From contig NZ_JMLQ01000005.1 of the NCBI RefSeq assembly GCF_000686025.1, positions 124,001 to 188,000 of the forward strand: 64,000 nucleotides of DNA, given 5' to 3'. Within the stretch, counting starts at the first letter, position 1, and the number at the start of each line of letters is the position of its first letter. The DNA is from Rhodococcus sp. UNC23MFCrub1.1. Its GTDB lineage: Bacteria > Actinomycetota > Actinomycetes > Mycobacteriales > Mycobacteriaceae. Shown piece after piece: positions 8,195 through 17,424 of this stretch. The notes beneath the pieces are model-generated. The model had not been told where the DNA came from. It saw only the letters and a list, made by a program, of their open reading frames with translations, and did not search any database. A program made the position numbers and the translations under genes.

Positions 8195-10018
8195 TCAGCC
8201 TCTTTCCACGACGATGGCCTGCTCGACCGGGTCGAGTGTCTGCTCGGCCTTGCCGACGCGCAGACGCTTGTCGATGTAGTTGACCAGGTGGGTCAGCGGG
8301 ACGGTCATCGCGAGATAGACGAGTCCGGCCGCCACCAGGGGTGACAGGTTTCCGGTCTGCGCGTTGAGGTCTCGGCCGACGGCGAACAGTTCGCGCTGCG
8401 TCGCCAGCAGACCCAGGAAGTAGATCAGCGACGAGTCCTTGATCAGCGAGATGAACTGGTTGACGAGTGCGGGAAGCACGCGCCGGACACCCTGCGGCAC
8501 CACGACCAGGCGCATCGAGCGTCGGTAGCTGAACCCGAGAGCACGCGCTGCCTCGATCTGCCCCTTCTCGACGCTCTGGATGCCGGATCGGAAGATCTCG
8601 CCGATGTACGCGGCCGCGAGCAGCGACAACGCCACCGCACCGAGCCAGTACGGGTTGTTGCCGGTGAGCCCACTGACGACGGGTCCGATGCCGAGACCGA
8701 TGACGAGGATGATCACGACGGCGGGCAGTCCGCGGAAGATGTCGGTGTAGACGCGTGCCGGCCAGCGCAGCCAGCGGGTGCGGGACAGGCCCGCCAGTGC
8801 GAGCAGCATGCCGAGAACCGTGCCGATGATGCCCGATGCCAGCGCCAGGATCAGTGTGTTCGGCAGGCCGGTCTTCAGCAGGTCCGGCAGCGCCTGCTTG
8901 TAGAGGTTCCAGTCGAAGAACGTGTCGCCGAGCTGCTCGAACGTCGACTTCGGTGCGACGGCCTGCGCGGCGGGAGCGTTCGCGTCGTTCTCGGCGGCGA
9001 TGGCCGCGAAGTCGGGAAGCTCGGGCTGCGGCGCTGCCTTGCTACCGGGCTTGAATCCCTCCGGGAGTTCGCGCGGCACCCAGTCGGAGTACAGCTGGGC
9101 CCAGGTCCCGTCCTCGATGATCGCGTCGAGGCCGGAGTTCAACGCGTCGATCAGCGGCTGGTTGTCCCGCGCGACGGCCCACCCGACGAAGTTGTTGAGG
9201 CTGAACGTGTTCTGCGTGATCGCGGTCCCGTCCTCCGGCTTCACCAGGCCCTCGGCCTGCTGCGACGGTGCGACCCAGGCGTCGATCTGTCCGGTGCGGA
9301 GATTTGCGTACGCGGTGTTGTAGTCGGGGAACTTCACCGGGTCCAGGCCCAGGGTGTTGACGACGTAGTCGTCCTGCACCGTTCCCTGCACGACGCCGAT
9401 ACGGGTGTCCGGCCCCAGGTTCTCGAAGGCGGTGATCGGTCCGCCGGCCTTCGCGACCAGGGAGAAGTAGCCGAAATCGTAGCCGTTGGTGAAGCCGACC
9501 GTGTTGCGCCGCTCGTCGGTGGTGGTGATGGACGACGACCCGACGTCGAAGCGTCGGCCGGCGACCTGCGCGAGCAGACCCGAGAACTCGGTGCCCGAGA
9601 AGTTGATCTGCAGGCCGAGCTTCGCGGCGACGGCCTTCAGCAGCTCGTTGTCGTAGCCGGTGTAGGTGCCGGAGCCGTCGACGCAGATGCTCGGCGGCGC
9701 GTCGGAGAGCGTGCCGACGGTGAGCTGGCCGGGCGTGATCAGTCCGAGCTGCGAGGTGTCGATGCGATCGAGCGGCGTGACCGACGGCGTCGTGTACCGA
9801 TCCTCGGTCGCGGCGGCGGCCGCGGCGTCGAAGTTGGTCGGCGTTGACGACGCGCTGTCCACACCGGGAGGTGAGCACAGTTCGGTCGGTGCCGCGGCAG
9901 CGGACGAGGAGCCGTCCGACGAGCCGCCGTCCGAGGTGCCGCAGGACGCGAGGAGGACGGCGAGGAGAAGTGTGGAGACGAGGACGATGAGTTTCCGTCC
10001 CACGCGGTGCGCAAGCAT
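8195..10018 (-). CDS. Fused substrate-binding lipoprotein and permease of amino acid ABC transporter
   Basis: One polypeptide of 607 residues combining the two remaining importer parts. A lipoprotein signal (hydrophobic LIVLVSTLLLAVLLASC, with Cys as the acylation site) is followed by a Ser/Ala-rich linker and a family-3 solute-binding domain (about residues 60-330: LTVGTLSDAPPSICVDG, then DVGSSSITTTDERR). The C-terminal half is a GlnP/HisM-type permease with several membrane helices, YIGEIFRSGIQSV and the EAARALGFS coupling loop. Fusion tethers the binding protein to its own channel, as in some GlnPQ systems. ATG at 10018 puts the signal at the N-terminus; a GTG at 10039 is the alternative start. 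The ATPase follows after 3 nt. Confidence 0.9.
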   Translation of the reverse strand: MLAHRVGRKLIVLVSTLLLAVLLASCGTSDGGSSDGSSSAAAAPTELCSPPGVDSASSTPTNFDAAAAAATEDRYTTPSVTPLDRIDTSQLGLITPGQLTVGTLSDAPPSICVDGSGTYTGYDNELLKAVAAKLGLQINFSGTEFSGLLAQVAGRRFDVGSSSITTTDERRNTVGFTNGYDFGYFSLVAKAGGPITAFENLGPDTRIGVVQGTVQDDYVVNTLGLDPVKFPDYNTAYANLRTGQIDAWVAPSQQAEGLVKPEDGTAITQNTFSLNNFVGWAVARDNQPLIDALNSGLDAIIEDGTWAQLYSDWVPRELPEGFKPGSKAAPQPELPDFAAIAAENDANAPAAQAVAPKSTFEQLGDTFFDWNLYKQALPDLLKTGLPNTLILALASGIIGTVLGMLLALAGLSRTRWLRWPARVYTDIFRGLPAVVIILVIGLGIGPVVSGLTGNNPYWLGAVALSLLAAAYIGEIFRSGIQSVEKGQIEAARALGFSYRRSMRLVVVPQGVRRVLPALVNQFISLIKDSSLIYFLGLLATQRELFAVGRDLNAQTGNLSPLVAAGLVYLAMTVPLTHLVNYIDKRLRVGKAEQTLDPVEQAIVVERG

Positions 10019-10208
10019 GAGATGAACACTAGGGCTCACGTGCCGGGATCACCGAAACGTCGAACGCGCAATGGTTGTGCTCAGTGATCTGTTGCCGGTG
10101 ATCGCCGTGGGGACCGCTCCGACCAGGGGTCTAGTCTCCGTCGGGGCGCACGTCACCGACTATCCAGGACGCCTGGAGGGTGTGCGCCGGGGGACGGAAG
10201 GTGTTCGT

Positions 10209-11573
10209 ATGTACTCCAGTCTCGAGTACCCGTTGACGGGCGCTCCGGATGCCGGCAACACGGCGTGGGTTCTGGCCAGTGCCGCGATGGTGCTGTTGAT
10301 GACTCCGGGGCTCGCGTTCTTCTACGGCGGCATGGTGCGCGTGAAGAGCGTGCTGAACATGATGATGATGAGCCTGTCGGCCATCGGGGTCGTGTGGGTC
10401 CTGTGGGTCCTGTTCGGATACTCGATGGTGTTCGGCGACGACAGCGTCGGTGGGTGGATCGGGGACCCGACGCAGTTCGCCGGCCTCACCTCGTTGATCG
10501 GCGGCAGCTTCGGAGCCGGGGGCGGCGCGGTCGAGATCCCGCTGGTGGGAACCGTTCCGGCGCTCGCCTTCGTGGCCTTCCAGGCAGGCTTCGCGATGGT
10601 CACCGTGGCGCTCGTGTCCGGCGCCGTCGCCGACCGGATGCGTTTCATGCCGTGGGTGATCTTCGCCGGCCTCTGGGCGACACTCGTCTACTTCCCCGTC
10701 GCACACTGGGTGTTCGCGTTCGACGGTGTCACCGCGGAGACCGGGGGCTGGATCGCCAACCAGCTGAAGGCCATCGACTTCGCCGGGGGCACCGCGGTGG
10801 AGATCAATGCGGGCGCGGCCGGACTGGCGCTCGCCCTGGTCGTCGGCAAGCGTCGTGGGTGGCCCCGGGAGGCGATGCGGCCGCACAACCTGCCCGCCGT
10901 CATGGTGGGTGCCGGGCTGCTGTGGTTCGGCTGGTTCGGCTTCAACGCCGGATCGTCGCTCGCGGCGGACGGCGTCGCCGCGGTCGCGTTGGTCAACACG
11001 ATGGGCGCGGGCGCGATGTCGATGGTGGCGTGGCTGGTGGTCGAGAAGATCCGCGACGGGAAGGCCACATCCTTCGGCGCGGCGTCGGGTGTCGTCGCCG
11101 GTCTGGTGGCCATCACGCCGTCGTGCACGGCCGTCACCCCGATCGGCGCTCTGGGCGTCGGCGCTGCCGCCGGTGTCGCCTGCGCCCTGGCGATCGGCCT
11201 CAAGTACCGCTTCCGGTACGACGACTCGCTCGACGTGGTCGGAGTGCACCTGGTCGGTGGCATCGTCGGCACGCTCATGATCGGCCTCCTCGCGAGCAGC
11301 GACATGCCGCCCGGTGTCGACGGCCTGTTCTACGGCGGCGGCGTCACGCAGCTGGGTCGACAGGTGGTCGCCGTCGTCGTCGTTCTCGCCTATGCGTTCC
11401 TGGTCACCGCGGCCATCGCCACGGTGCTGAAGCTGACCATCGGGATCAGAGCGGATCCGCAGCACGAGACGGACGGCATCGACGAACACGAGCATGCCGA
11501 GTCCGCGTACGAGTTCGCCTCCTCGCACGGCGGACACGGCAGCTCGGGGCTGTTCGGAAAGCAGTCCGGCTGA
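10209..11573 (+). CDS. amt: Ammonium transporter (Amt family)
   Basis: Membrane channel of 454 residues that takes up ammonium. Family signatures include NTAWVLASAAMVLLMTPGLA, FFYGGMVRVKSVLNMMMMS, DFAGGTAVEINAGAAGLAL and FGWFGFNAGSS, followed by the helix ending GVHLVGGIVGT. The hydrophobicity pattern fits the usual 11 helices, and the tail is a His/Glu-rich cytoplasmic segment (HEHAESAYEF). An upstream frame reaches 10071, but the ATG at 10209, preceded by GGAAGG, matches the family start. No glnK or glnD follows; the gene ends 3 nt before the convergent LLM oxidoreductase. It is divergent from the amino-acid ABC operon, so a 190-nt region serves both promoters. Confidence 0.93.
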   Translation: MYSSLEYPLTGAPDAGNTAWVLASAAMVLLMTPGLAFFYGGMVRVKSVLNMMMMSLSAIGVVWVLWVLFGYSMVFGDDSVGGWIGDPTQFAGLTSLIGGSFGAGGGAVEIPLVGTVPALAFVAFQAGFAMVTVALVSGAVADRMRFMPWVIFAGLWATLVYFPVAHWVFAFDGVTAETGGWIANQLKAIDFAGGTAVEINAGAAGLALALVVGKRRGWPREAMRPHNLPAVMVGAGLLWFGWFGFNAGSSLAADGVAAVALVNTMGAGAMSMVAWLVVEKIRDGKATSFGAASGVVAGLVAITPSCTAVTPIGALGVGAAAGVACALAIGLKYRFRYDDSLDVVGVHLVGGIVGTLMIGLLASSDMPPGVDGLFYGGGVTQLGRQVVAVVVVLAYAFLVTAAIATVLKLTIGIRADPQHETDGIDEHEHAESAYEFASSHGGHGSSGLFGKQSG

Positions 11574-11576
11574 CTG

Positions 11577-12344
11577 TCAACCCTGGTGCGACCGCGCCCA
11601 GGAGATCGCGCCGGTCAGCTCGGTGAGGTCGTAGTCGGGGCCGTTGACGCCGACGGTGAAGAGGGTGGCTCCGGCGTCGACGAAGGCCTGCGCGTCGTCC
11701 GCGCCCGGCCACGCCACCGATCGCTCGATCTGCGACACGTCGCGGCCGACGGTCTCACCGTGTCCGGCCAGGACCTCGGACTTGTGCTTCAGCGCGTCCA
11801 GGTCGGCGAAGCTGTGCCAGACGTCGGCGTAGCGGGCGACCATCTTGAGCGTCTTCTTCTCACCGCCACCGCCGATGAGAATCGGGATGTGGCGAGTGGG
11901 CGCCGGATTGCCGACGGCGAGACGCGAGGTGATGCGGGCGAGACTCTCGTCGAGCAGTGCCAGGCGTGAGCCGGCGGTACCGAAGTCGTAGCCGAAGTTG
12001 TCGTAGTCCTTCTGGTTCCACCCGGCGCCGATGCCCAGGATCAGCCGTCCTCCACTGATGTGGTCCACGGTGCGCGCCATGTCGGCCAGCAGGTCGGGAT
12101 TGCGGTAGCCGCCGCCGGTGACGAGCGCGCCGATCTCGACGTTCGAGGTCTGCTCGGCCCAGGCGCCCAGCATCGTCCAGCACTCGAAGTGGGCGCCGTC
12201 GAGGTCGCCGTACAACGGGTAGAAGTGATCCCAGTTGAAGACGATGTCCACGCCGGCGTCCTCGGACCGCAACACCGCGTCGCGGATGAGGCCGTAATCG
12301 GGGGCGTGTTGGGGCTGAAGCTGAACTCCGATGCGAACGGACAT
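11577..12344 (-). CDS. LLM-class F420-dependent oxidoreductase
   Basis: Luciferase-like monooxygenase-fold oxidoreductase (255 residues) of the group that in actinobacteria normally uses the deazaflavin F420. It begins MSVRIGVQLQPQHAPDY, continues with FNWDHFYPLYGD, and has GRLILGIGAGWNQKDYDNFG and PILIGGGGEKKTLKMVARYAD, segments typical of F420-binding LLM enzymes. ATG at 12344 is preceded by GAAGGAT; the longer frame to 12416 has no family support. It lies 52 nt downstream of the metallohydrolase gene on the same strand. The substrate is unknown; cofactor choice is a family inference. Confidence 0.85.
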   Translation of the reverse strand: MSVRIGVQLQPQHAPDYGLIRDAVLRSEDAGVDIVFNWDHFYPLYGDLDGAHFECWTMLGAWAEQTSNVEIGALVTGGGYRNPDLLADMARTVDHISGGRLILGIGAGWNQKDYDNFGYDFGTAGSRLALLDESLARITSRLAVGNPAPTRHIPILIGGGGEKKTLKMVARYADVWHSFADLDALKHKSEVLAGHGETVGRDVSQIERSVAWPGADDAQAFVDAGATLFTVGVNGPDYDLTELTGAISWARSHQG

Positions 12345-12396
12345 GTGTGATCCTTCGGTGAGTGCGCTGGCTGTCGCTTCCATGGTGCCCGGCCTG

Positions 12397-12915
12397 TCAA
12401 CCGATGCGCACTCCACACGCGTGCATCGTCGCGCGGAGGACGAAACCTGCCTCGGCGCCGATGATCTCCGAGACCAGGGTGAGATAGCGATCGACGAACG
12501 CGCCGCCGTGGGCCGGTTCGGGGTGGTCGTCCGGATCGCCGGGTTCCAGATGGTGCGCGATCTCGTGCAGCACCACCATCTCGCGCAGGGCCCAGGCGCG
12601 TCCCCGTACGTGGAGTGGGACAGCGATGGTGGCGGTGTCGACCTCGTAGTGCGCGGCGCCCGCGCCCGAGCGGGCCCGGACCCGTACCGGGACCGCCGCG
12701 CGTGGCCACTCGCTGCGCACCCAGTCCAGAGCGGTGACGCCGTCGACGTAGGTCTGGACCGAGTCGAGCGAGGCGAAGCGCCGCTCGATCGGCAGGGTGA
12801 CCGTGGACCCGAGGAGCTCGACGGTGCGCAGGCCCCGTTCGTCCGCGCGGTCGAACATGGTGCGGACCTGATGCTCGGCGTCGTAGACGCGGGAGCGCTG
12901 GCTGTCGCGGGTCAC
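12397..12915 (-). CDS. TIGR04338-family putative metallohydrolase
   Basis: Small putative zinc hydrolase (172 residues) of a family restricted to actinobacteria. The metal site is HEIAHH (residues 117-122, HExxH) in the middle of the protein, followed by HGGAFVDRYLTLV, which probably supplies a third ligand as in other short HExxH proteins. There is no signal peptide, so it should be cytoplasmic. Its start overlaps the stop of the upstream DUF2786 gene by 4 nt, so the pair is translationally coupled and probably works together. The biochemical activity has not, to my knowledge, been defined. Confidence 0.75.
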   Translation of the reverse strand: MTRDSQRSRVYDAEHQVRTMFDRADERGLRTVELLGSTVTLPIERRFASLDSVQTYVDGVTALDWVRSEWPRAAVPVRVRARSGAGAAHYEVDTATIAVPLHVRGRAWALREMVVLHEIAHHLEPGDPDDHPEPAHGGAFVDRYLTLVSEIIGAEAGFVLRATMHACGVRIG

Positions 12916-13727
12916 CGTTCGAGTTGTCCTCGGGGGCCGCCGATCTCGCTCTGATTGCCCAGGCGTGCACGTCGACCGGCGTGGTCTCCGGCTCGCCGAG
13001 CCTCCGACGAGTACGAGCGACCCGAGCTGCCGCGCCAGGTACCCCGGGCGGTGGAGGCGGACCGGTAGAAGTCGCGCAGCTCGATCTCCTTGTCACGCAA
13101 CACCAGTGAGGTGCCGGCCTCGGGAGCTTCCGTGGCGACCGCCTCGGCCTCGGCCTCCTTCTTGACGGCGGCCAGGCGCTCGCCGACCCGGTGCGCGAAC
13201 GCGGTCTGGAACTCGATCCTGGCAGTGACGCCGGCGAGCGGCGCCCGCTCGACCGTGCGATAGCGCCGGCGTCCTCGGACGACGGTGACCTCACGGTCCA
13301 CGGTGGCGTCCCGGTACGCACCCGACGAGATGTACGTGTCGCTCGCGCGCACCATCTGCACGAGCAGGCTCGCGTACAGGGCCTCGCACGTGTCGATGTC
13401 GCTCTCGAACCCGTACGCGAAGACCTGCGTCGACGACTGCGCCACGTCGCACTGCACGTCGTTCGCGCGGGCGATGGCCACGAACAGCAGGACGTAGGTG
13501 CGCAGGCCCTTCTTGCCGTGCTCCCCGATGTGGACGACGCGCTGCACCGGCGTCGCCCGCTTCTCGCGCGAGGCGGTGTGCGAGCGTGCCACGGCCAGAT
13601 CGACCGAGGCGGCGGTCGCGAGACGCTGCGCGGCCTCCATGAACGCCTCGGCCTCGTGGGGATTGTCCGTGGACTCGGCCTGACGCAGAAGCCCACCGAT
13701 GCGGGCCACCATCCTGTCTGAACTCAC
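12912..13727 (-). CDS. DUF2786 domain-containing protein
   Basis: Protein of unknown function (271 residues). The first 45 or so residues (RMVARIGGLLRQAESTDNPH and EAEAFMEAAQRLA) are the DUF2786 helical domain, found in proteins of phage-like and stress contexts. The rest contains GKKGLRTYVLLFVAIARAND and GFESDIDTCEALY, and ends in a Ser/Gly/Arg-rich basic tail. GTG at 13727 is chosen because it is followed by SSDRMVARIGG; ATG at 13712 is an equally possible start. The frame is open far upstream, but that sequence is the shadow of the regulator gene. The stop overlaps the TIGR04338 gene (ATGA), indicating coupled translation. Confidence 0.7.
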   Translation of the reverse strand: MSSDRMVARIGGLLRQAESTDNPHEAEAFMEAAQRLATAASVDLAVARSHTASREKRATPVQRVVHIGEHGKKGLRTYVLLFVAIARANDVQCDVAQSSTQVFAYGFESDIDTCEALYASLLVQMVRASDTYISSGAYRDATVDREVTVVRGRRRYRTVERAPLAGVTARIEFQTAFAHRVGERLAAVKKEAEAEAVATEAPEAGTSLVLRDKEIELRDFYRSASTARGTWRGSSGRSYSSEARRAGDHAGRRARLGNQSEIGGPRGQLER

Positions 13728-13840
13728 GGGCCGAGAGTACGCCCGGACCAGCCGTGAGCCGGGCCCACCGAGCGTCCCCGGGGACGGCCGTCCACAGGCG
13801 CTCGCAGGGTCTTGCGGACGACCGCGTCGGCGAGTAGCAG

Positions 13841-16800
13841 TCAGCGCTCGGAGTTCTCCACCAAGGCCGCGACGGCGTCGATGCGCCGCCGGACCGCCGA
13901 GGCTCCGATGACGTCCGCACGGGTGCGGGCCGACGCCAGAGCGCGGGCCGTGAGCCGTCCGGTGCGGGCGTGCTCGATGCGGAGACCGAGATACGCGTCC
14001 TCCGCGCTCCATCCCTCGAAGCCGCGGGCGACGTGCAGGCGCCGCGCGGCGTGCAGATGGCGACCCGCTCGCTCGACGTGACCGGTGGCCAGGGACGCGT
14101 CGGCCAGGTGGTGGTGCACCACGCCGAAGACGCTCGGGGCGACCGACACGGTCTGCTCCGCGTAGGGCAGCAACCGTTCGTACACGTCGGTGCACACCAG
14201 TGTGTTGCCCACCGTGGCACCGGCACGGGCGATGAAGGTCATCGACATCAGCCAGAGCATGTCCGGGGCGATCGCCGCGAGCCGTTGCTCGTCGTACCAG
14301 TCCATCAGCTCGCGCGCCTCGTCCATGCGTCCGACGTCGGCGAGCGAGGACGCCACGACCGGGCGGAACGCCGGGATCAGGTCGAACATCGTGGCCATCT
14401 CGTCGCGCCGATCCGCGAAGTGCCGGAGATCTCCGCGCATCGTCCGGAGGGTGAGGATCGACGTGTGTTCGCGGCCGTAGGTGTGGCTGCCGAGCGCGGC
14501 GTCGGGCGTCTCGCAGATCCGTGCCAGCACGGTCTCCGCGCGCACCAGTCGTCCTGCCGACACGTCCACGCCGAACTTGGAACACACCATGGCCCAGGTC
14601 ATCTCGGGGTCGTCCGCGAGATCGGCCCGGGTCACCGCCGCGAGTGTCGAGTCGGCGCCGCCGAGGTCGCCGAACGCCTGCTGGGTCCTGGCCAGGATGG
14701 TGGCGGCGGACGGATCGCGATGCCGCCGAGACGATGTCGACTCCAGCTCGACGAGGCGCGTCATCGCCTCCTGGCGCAGATCCCAGCACTGGGGCACCAG
14801 GAGGCACCACAGCATCGCGCGCAGCGCCGACTCGAGGGCACTGCGGTCTCCCACCGAATGCGCCAGCGTCACAGCCTGTTCGAGAAGGTCGCGGCGTTCC
14901 TTCCAGTCATCGGTCCAGCTCAGCTCCATGGCCAGCAGTACCAGGACCTTGGCCGTGGCGGCGCTGTTCGAGCGGCCGGAGTCCTCGAGGACGTGCAGTG
15001 CGTCGTGCAGGCTGTCGAGTCGTTCCGGCAACGGGTCGAACATCTGGAACAGGCCCGCACCACTGATCGTGTCCGCCAGCGTCGCGTCGACCTGCAGGTC
15101 GACGTCGCCCAGTCTCCGCGCCATGGCGATCGCGTCGAAGAGAGTGGCCCGGTAGGACCGGTCGATGCACTTACGCTGCGCCCGGCCGAGGTCGATCAGC
15201 AGTCGGCACCGCTCTCGGGAGTCGCCGTGCGGCACCATCTTCCGAAGCGCGGTCCGGTACCCCACCACCGCGTCCTCGTACGCGGACACCGCGTAGGCGG
15301 CGTCGCCGGCACGCCGCGCGTAGAGCGCGGCCTCGGAGCGGTCGGAGTCCAGCGCCCTGCCGAAGTGGTACGCGATGCGCGCGAGTTCGTCGGCGGTGGT
15401 GTCGGCACCGAGATCGACCAGGGCCCGAGCCACGTCGGAGTGCATCTGCGCTCGCCGCGCCCCGGGTATCGCGTCGTACAGAGTCGACTGCACGAGAGCG
15501 TGTCTCATCACCAGCTCGTCGTCGGTGTCGCCGGCGACCAGGAAGTTCACGGCCAGCAGTTCGTCGAGGGTCTCGGCGAAACGGAGATCGGACGGGATCG
15601 TCGAGGCGGCCCGCAGCAGCGGGCGCGAGACCGTCACCCCGGTCACCGCGCAGAGTTCGAGCAGAGTGACTGCGTCACAGCTGAGTTCGCGACTCGCGAG
15701 ACGCACCGCGTCCGTGACCGTGAAGGGGAGCGAGCCGCCGGGTTCGCGCTCGTGTGCCGCGATGACGGCTGCGACCAGCAGGGCGGAGCCACCCGTCCGT
15801 GCCACGATGGCCTCGGGGTCGAGGGTCGAGTTCTGCTCGCGAAGGAGGTCGTGCACCGCGGCCAGAGACAGTCCGCCCAGGGTGATCTCGCGGAACCCCG
15901 CCGACAACCGGATGACGTCGAGGGTCGCCTGGAGTTCCGGGGACACGAGGTTCTCGTCCCGCATTGTCGCGAGGATGCAGAGTCGGTCGTTCTGCGTCGA
16001 CCGCGCGAGATGGCGGACCAGGGCGGCCGTCGCGCCGGAGGCCCACTGCAGGTCGTCGATCACGAGCAGGGTCGGGGCCTGTCGAGCGGGCCCGACGAGC
16101 CACCGCTGCACCGCGTCGGACGCCCCTGTGCGGTCGTCGTCCACGTGCGGGGGGATGAGGTCCCCGAATCGACGTGCGGCCCCGGGGATGATGCCGAGGA
16201 TGTCGGCGCCGTTGGTCCGCAGCCACTGACGCGCTCCGATGACGCCGCGCGAGTCGAGGTCGCGGGTGACTGCCTCCACGAACGGTTCGTACGGGATGGT
16301 CGAGTGTTCGCTGCAGCGACCCGACACGACGTCCGTGCCGGCGGCGCGGGCACGCTGCATCACGGCGCGGGCGAGTGACGTCTTCCCTGCCCCCGGCGGA
16401 CCCGAGACCAGGAGAAACCGTCCATGACCGGCAGCGGCCGCCTCGAGGTCCTCGACGATGCGGCTCATCTCGACATCGCGTCCGACGAAGGCGGATCCCA
16501 CCGGCGGCTCCTCGCGCTGCGCTGGGGTGGTCTCGGTATCGTCCTCCAACAACTCCAGGTACAACGACTGGGTCTCGCGTGAGGGGCTCACCCCGAGCCG
16601 GTCCGCCAGCACCGCTCGGCATCGCGCCGCCGCCCCGAGAGCCTGTCCGCGGTCGCCCAGTGCCACGTAGCCACGCATGGCGATGCGGTACGCGCTCTCG
16701 CGCAGGGGGTCGGCTGCCAGCAGGGACTCCGCGGAGGACACGGCGTTCTCGAACGCACCGAGATCCATCGACGCGGTGGCGTCCGCTTCGAGGGCCGTGA

Positions 16801-17290
16801 GCCGCAGGTCGTCGAACTCTCGCCGGACGTCGTCCGCCCACGCGCCGTTGGCTCCGACGAGCACGGGTTCGGCGAGCAGACGCAACGCCGTCCGGGCATC
16901 GCGGGCACGGTCCGCGGGTGATCCCTCCGTGCGGCGGCACGCGTCCCGGATCTCCTCGAGATCGACCGTGGTGTCCGGCGGAAGAGTCAGACGCACCATG
17001 CCGGTACGGGACACGATCGACGTACCCGCGATGTCCGCGGCGTCGAGAACGTCCCGCACCTTCGAGATCACCCCACGCAGCACAGAATTCCAGGTGCGCG
17101 GCCGCTCCTCGGGCCAGAGCAGGTCCGCCAACTCGTCGTGCGAGACCTCTCGATGGCGATTGAGCGTCAGATACGACAGCAGTTCGACGCAGCGCGGCCC
17201 ACCGATGATGCGGGGATCGACCACCCGAGAGCCACGCTCGACGGTGACGGCACCGACGAGTCGGACGGAAGCGGGTGAGTCACTCGTCAC
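13841..17290 (-). CDS. AfsR/SARP-like transcriptional regulator with BTAD and STAND ATPase domains
   Basis: Very large cytoplasmic regulator (1149 residues). Residues about 8-105 form an OmpR-like winged helix (ELLSYLTLNRHREVSHDELA, DLLWPEERP). About 108-250 is the bacterial transcriptional activator domain (ADPLRESAYRIAMRGYVALG). After FVGRD (268-272) comes a STAND-type AAA domain with Walker A GPPGAGKTS (297-305) and Walker B LLVIDDLQWA (408-417). The remaining ~650 residues are all-helical TPR-like repeats. There is no C-terminal LuxR helix-turn-helix, so DNA binding must come from the N-terminal domain. This is the AfsR architecture used to switch on secondary metabolism. Start is a GTG. 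No biosynthetic cluster adjoins it; the target is unknown. Confidence 0.85.
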   Translation of the reverse strand: MTSDSPASVRLVGAVTVERGSRVVDPRIIGGPRCVELLSYLTLNRHREVSHDELADLLWPEERPRTWNSVLRGVISKVRDVLDAADIAGTSIVSRTGMVRLTLPPDTTVDLEEIRDACRRTEGSPADRARDARTALRLLAEPVLVGANGAWADDVRREFDDLRLTALEADATASMDLGAFENAVSSAESLLAADPLRESAYRIAMRGYVALGDRGQALGAAARCRAVLADRLGVSPSRETQSLYLELLEDDTETTPAQREEPPVGSAFVGRDVEMSRIVEDLEAAAAGHGRFLLVSGPPGAGKTSLARAVMQRARAAGTDVVSGRCSEHSTIPYEPFVEAVTRDLDSRGVIGARQWLRTNGADILGIIPGAARRFGDLIPPHVDDDRTGASDAVQRWLVGPARQAPTLLVIDDLQWASGATAALVRHLARSTQNDRLCILATMRDENLVSPELQATLDVIRLSAGFREITLGGLSLAAVHDLLREQNSTLDPEAIVARTGGSALLVAAVIAAHEREPGGSLPFTVTDAVRLASRELSCDAVTLLELCAVTGVTVSRPLLRAASTIPSDLRFAETLDELLAVNFLVAGDTDDELVMRHALVQSTLYDAIPGARRAQMHSDVARALVDLGADTTADELARIAYHFGRALDSDRSEAALYARRAGDAAYAVSAYEDAVVGYRTALRKMVPHGDSRERCRLLIDLGRAQRKCIDRSYRATLFDAIAMARRLGDVDLQVDATLADTISGAGLFQMFDPLPERLDSLHDALHVLEDSGRSNSAATAKVLVLLAMELSWTDDWKERRDLLEQAVTLAHSVGDRSALESALRAMLWCLLVPQCWDLRQEAMTRLVELESTSSRRHRDPSAATILARTQQAFGDLGGADSTLAAVTRADLADDPEMTWAMVCSKFGVDVSAGRLVRAETVLARICETPDAALGSHTYGREHTSILTLRTMRGDLRHFADRRDEMATMFDLIPAFRPVVASSLADVGRMDEARELMDWYDEQRLAAIAPDMLWLMSMTFIARAGATVGNTLVCTDVYERLLPYAEQTVSVAPSVFGVVHHHLADASLATGHVERAGRHLHAARRLHVARGFEGWSAEDAYLGLRIEHARTGRLTARALASARTRADVIGASAVRRRIDAVAALVENSER

Positions 17291-17424
17291 CTGACAAGTC
17301 TAGTCAGCTGTGCGTATTCGCGCCGCACGCAGGCACTTTTGCACTTCTTGTGCACGCGTCGGGCACGGTGAGTACAGGAGAATCCGGCCGACCCGGCCGG
17401 CGCACGACCCTCAGGAGCGACCCC

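Noticed and set aside
10131-11537. 468-residue minus-strand frame opposite amt
   Set aside because: His/Asp/Arg-rich nonsense composition; the plus strand carries an unmistakable Amt channel.
13970-16378. 802-residue plus-strand frame opposite the AfsR-like gene
   Set aside because: No motif, skewed to Arg/His/Gly; the minus strand has Walker A/B, BTAD and winged-helix motifs.
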